Below, piece by piece: positions 62,171 to 64,000 of a stretch of DNA of 64,000 nt. The stretch is from positions 124,001 through 188,000 of the forward strand of contig NZ_KB891988.1 of assembly GCF_000373625.1 (NCBI RefSeq), in the 5' to 3' direction. This DNA comes from Streptomyces sp. LaPpAH-108. Its GTDB lineage: Bacteria; Actinomycetota; Actinomycetes; Streptomycetales; Streptomycetaceae. The notes beneath the pieces are model-generated. The model was not told where the DNA came from and did no database searches. It was given only the letters and a program-made list of their open reading frames with translations. Positions within the stretch are counted from its first letter, which is position 1. Every line of letters starts with the position of its first letter. Made by a program: the position numbers and the translations under genes.

Positions 62171-63013
62171 CTACTGACCCGGGGGAAAGTCTGCACCCCG
62201 AGAAGCGCCCTCGTAGGCGTGCAACTCATCGATCATGCCCCCCAGTTGCTCGCGCACCGCCTCGTACCCCGCCGCCCCCAGCACGATCCGCCGTGGCGGC
62301 TGCTCCCGGTCCATCGCGTCCAGTACGGCCCGCACCCCGCGCCGAGGATCGCCCGGCTGGTGCCCGTCCTGGTCGATCATCGCCCCGCGCACCGACTCCA
62401 CGAACGGCAGGTACGCGGAGACCGACTCGGACACCGACTCGTCGGCGAAGGAGGCGTACGCGTGGGTTCGGAAGGCGCCGGGTTCGACGGCCAGGACCTT
62501 GATGCCGAACGGGGCCACCTCCGCGCGCAGCGCCTCGGTCAGGCCCTCGATGGCGAATTTGGCGGCGCTGTAGTAGCCGAAGCCCGGTACGCCGCGCAGG
62601 CCCGCGACGGAGGACATGTTGATGATCCAGCCGGTGCGGCGGGCGCGCATGCCGGGAAGGACGGCACGCAGGATCTCCGTGACGGAGAAGAAGTTCAGCT
62701 CGAAGGAGCGCCGGACGTCGGCCTCGGGTGTGCCTTCGACGGAGCCGTACCAGCCGCGTCCCGCGTTGTTGACCAGGACGTCGATGCCGCCGAAGCGGTC
62801 CTCCGCGGTGCGGACGGCGTCATGGATCTGGGCGGTGTCGGTGACGTCCAGCGGCAGGACAAGGGCCCGGTTGCCGTGGCGGGCCGCCCAGTCGGCCAGG
62901 AGCTTGGGGCGGCGGGCGGTGAGGACGACGTCGTCGCCGCGTTCGAGGGCGGCGTCGGCGTAGGCCATGCCGAAGCCGCCGGGGGTGCCGCCGGTGATGA
63001 ACCAGGTCTTCAT
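62171..63013 (-). CDS. SDR-family oxidoreductase
   Basis: A 280-residue classical SDR: ITGGTPGGFGMAYA is the cofactor motif (Thr-Pro in place of the common Ser residues), VNNAGRGW the NNAG motif, INMSSVAG the catalytic Ser and YYSAAKFA the Tyr/Lys. PGAFRT is conserved in this ketoreductase-like group. It lies 20 bp downstream of the SnoaL-like gene on the same strand, so they are probably cotranscribed and both controlled by the divergent HxlR-type regulator. Confidence 0.9.
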   Translation of the reverse strand: MKTWFITGGTPGGFGMAYADAALERGDDVVLTARRPKLLADWAARHGNRALVLPLDVTDTAQIHDAVRTAEDRFGGIDVLVNNAGRGWYGSVEGTPEADVRRSFELNFFSVTEILRAVLPGMRARRTGWIINMSSVAGLRGVPGFGYYSAAKFAIEGLTEALRAEVAPFGIKVLAVEPGAFRTHAYASFADESVSESVSAYLPFVESVRGAMIDQDGHQPGDPRRGVRAVLDAMDREQPPRRIVLGAAGYEAVREQLGGMIDELHAYEGASRGADFPPGQ

Positions 63014-63033
63014 GCTTCCTCACATCCGGACCG

Positions 63034-63399
63034 TCAGGGGGCGATGTCGAGCCTGCTGATCAGCCCTCGGTCGAGGACGAAGCGGTAGCGCAGGTCGACG
63101 GTCCCGCCGGGGAAGTCGCCTTCGAGGTGCTGGACGACGGTGTACCGGTCGGGGCCCTCGCGCTCGGCGCCGACCAGGGTCGTGGTGTACGTGTACTCGG
63201 AGCCGGTCCGCTCCAGCCAGCGCGTGATGGCGGCGGTGCCCTCGTGGGTCTGCCCGTCGTCCGCGACGGTGGCCTCGGTCGTGAACGTGGCCAGGACGGT
63301 GGGGACGTCGTGCGCGTCGTGCGCCCGCAGATGACGCCGGACGACCTCCGGCAGCTCGACGGCTTCCGGCGACTGGACGGCGTCGGGGTTCTCGGTCAT
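63034..63399 (-). CDS. SnoaL/NTF2-like protein
   Basis: A 121-residue cone-fold protein: VRRHLRAHDAHDVPTVLATFTTEATVADDGQTHEG and ITRWLERTGSEYTYTTTLVGAE match the nuclear transport factor 2-like family, which includes polyketide cyclases and small isomerases as well as many proteins of unknown role. The ATG at 63399 is preferred to an earlier in-frame start that lies in the divergent promoter. It is first in the leftward pair with the SDR gene. Confidence 0.85.
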   Translation of the reverse strand: MTENPDAVQSPEAVELPEVVRRHLRAHDAHDVPTVLATFTTEATVADDGQTHEGTAAITRWLERTGSEYTYTTTLVGAEREGPDRYTVVQHLEGDFPGGTVDLRYRFVLDRGLISRLDIAP

Positions 63400-63462
63400 G
63401 GGAAGTGCCTCGCAGACATGGACATGGACATGGCGGCATAACGCAGCGCCGGTCACCCGGTC

Positions 63463-63501
63463 ACTGCTAAAATAGAAGCCGGTAACTTCGACTTTAGCAG
63501 T
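63463..63501. promoter_or_regulatory. Inverted repeat in the HxlR/SnoaL divergent promoter
   Basis: ACTGCTAAA and TTTAGCAGT form perfect 9-bp arms 21 bp apart, with GAAG/CTTC nested between them (63474-63488). It is a likely operator for the adjacent HxlR-type repressor. Confidence 0.65.
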
Positions 63502-63517
63502 AACCAGGGAGAGTGCC

Positions 63518-64000
63518 ATGCCGAACCGGATCAGGCTGGAGGACCGTGAGTGCCCGCTGTCGACCACGGTGCGGCACGTCGGCGAGTGGTGGACGCTGCT
63601 GATCCTGCACGACGCCTTCGACGGCTACACGCGCTTCGACCAGTTCCAGCAGAGCCTCGGCATCTCCACCAGCATGCTCACCGCACGGCTGAAGACCCTG
63701 GTCGGCGACGGCCTGCTGGAGCGTCGCCCGTACCAGACGAACCCCGTCCGCCACGAGTACGTCCTCACCGACCTCGGCCGCTCCCTGCGCCCCGTGATCG
63801 TCGCCCTCGCCGCCTGGGGCAACCGCCGGCTCGACCCCCAGGACCGCTCCATGATCCTCATCGACGCCGAGACCGGCCAGGAGTCCGAGCCCATCGTGGT
63901 CGACGCCCGCACCGGAAAGCCCCTCGACGACAGCGACGCCTATGTCTTCAGCGCCGGACCCGCCGCGAGCAACGCGATGCGCGCCCGCTACACCGAACTG
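63518..64000 (+). CDS. HxlR-family transcriptional regulator (3' end missing)
   Basis: 161 codons are visible before the window ends. CPLSTTVRHVGEWWTLLILHDA is the family N-terminus with a redox-capable Cys. LGISTSMLTARLKTLVGDGLLERRPYQTNPVRHEYVLTDLG is the winged HTH. The C-terminal part seen (LIDAETGQESEPIVVDARTGKPL) is the longer tail typical of one HxlR subgroup. GGGAGAG precedes the ATG. It is divergent from the SnoaL-SDR pair, and the inverted repeat between them suggests control of both directions. Confidence 0.9.
   Translation, partial: MPNRIRLEDRECPLSTTVRHVGEWWTLLILHDAFDGYTRFDQFQQSLGISTSMLTARLKTLVGDGLLERRPYQTNPVRHEYVLTDLGRSLRPVIVALAAWGNRRLDPQDRSMILIDAETGQESEPIVVDARTGKPLDDSDAYVFSAGPAASNAMRARYTEL

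Overview
This is a high-GC actinobacterial chromosome segment, almost certainly Streptomyces. The evidence is the strong third-position G/C bias, many GTG starts, and genes found in streptomycetes: rodlins, chaplins, the melC1-melC2 tyrosinase pair, a pair of dynamin-like GTPases beside a short SSB, and a wall-anchored thioester protein. From memory, the gene order resembles the S. coelicolor SCO2683-SCO2748 region. That is recollection, not a search.

Layout. 0-7.8 kb: the 3' end of a family 3 glycoside hydrolase, a small lipoprotein, and a leftward LacI-type/ribose operon (regulator, ATPase, fused permease-binding protein, ribokinase) with two LacI-type operators upstream. 7.9-11.7 kb: RecD2-like helicase and citrate synthase. 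11.7-12.3 kb: a structured intergenic region that may encode a leftward small RNA. 12.3-15.4 kb: copper ATPase and copper chaperone behind a CsoR-type palindrome, then a tiny HTH protein. 15.7-22.9 kb: myo-inositol catabolism (IolE-like, divergent from iolC, an aldolase-like gene, iolB, iolD, mmsA), closed by a strong terminator. 23.1-28.2 kb: an APC permease, then an unusual hydrolase-ABC ATPase fusion with its permease.

28.2-47.2 kb is a developmental cell-surface locus. It has three rodlins, four chaplins (one wall-anchored), and an eight-gene, mostly overlapping polysaccharide operon (sugar transferase, two glycosyltransferases, O-antigen-ligase-like protein, MurJ/Wzx-like flippase, deacetylase, Wzz-like protein, acyltransferase-like protein). 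A secreted GH26-like protein, a VKOR-type disulfide enzyme and tyrosinase are interspersed. Five rodlin/chaplin genes share a promoter pattern resembling the published sigma-BldN consensus, which suggests the sheath genes are switched on together during aerial growth.

47.3-52.8 kb is a more accessory stretch: a hydroxyacid dehydrogenase, small membrane proteins, a winged-helix regulator with a putative operator, a DUF4240 protein, a GntR relic and a lone PmeII-like restriction endonuclease of lower GC, ending at a tRNA-Arg(UCU). 53.1-57.4 kb: dynamin-like pair and SsbB (sporulation septation and DNA handling). 57.7 kb to the end: thioester surface adhesin, WYL regulator, two SDR enzymes, a 55-residue Cys-rich protein, SMI1/KNR4 protein, SnoaL-like protein and a truncated HxlR regulator. 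No PKS/NRPS genes, rRNA, CRISPR array, integrase or transposase was seen.
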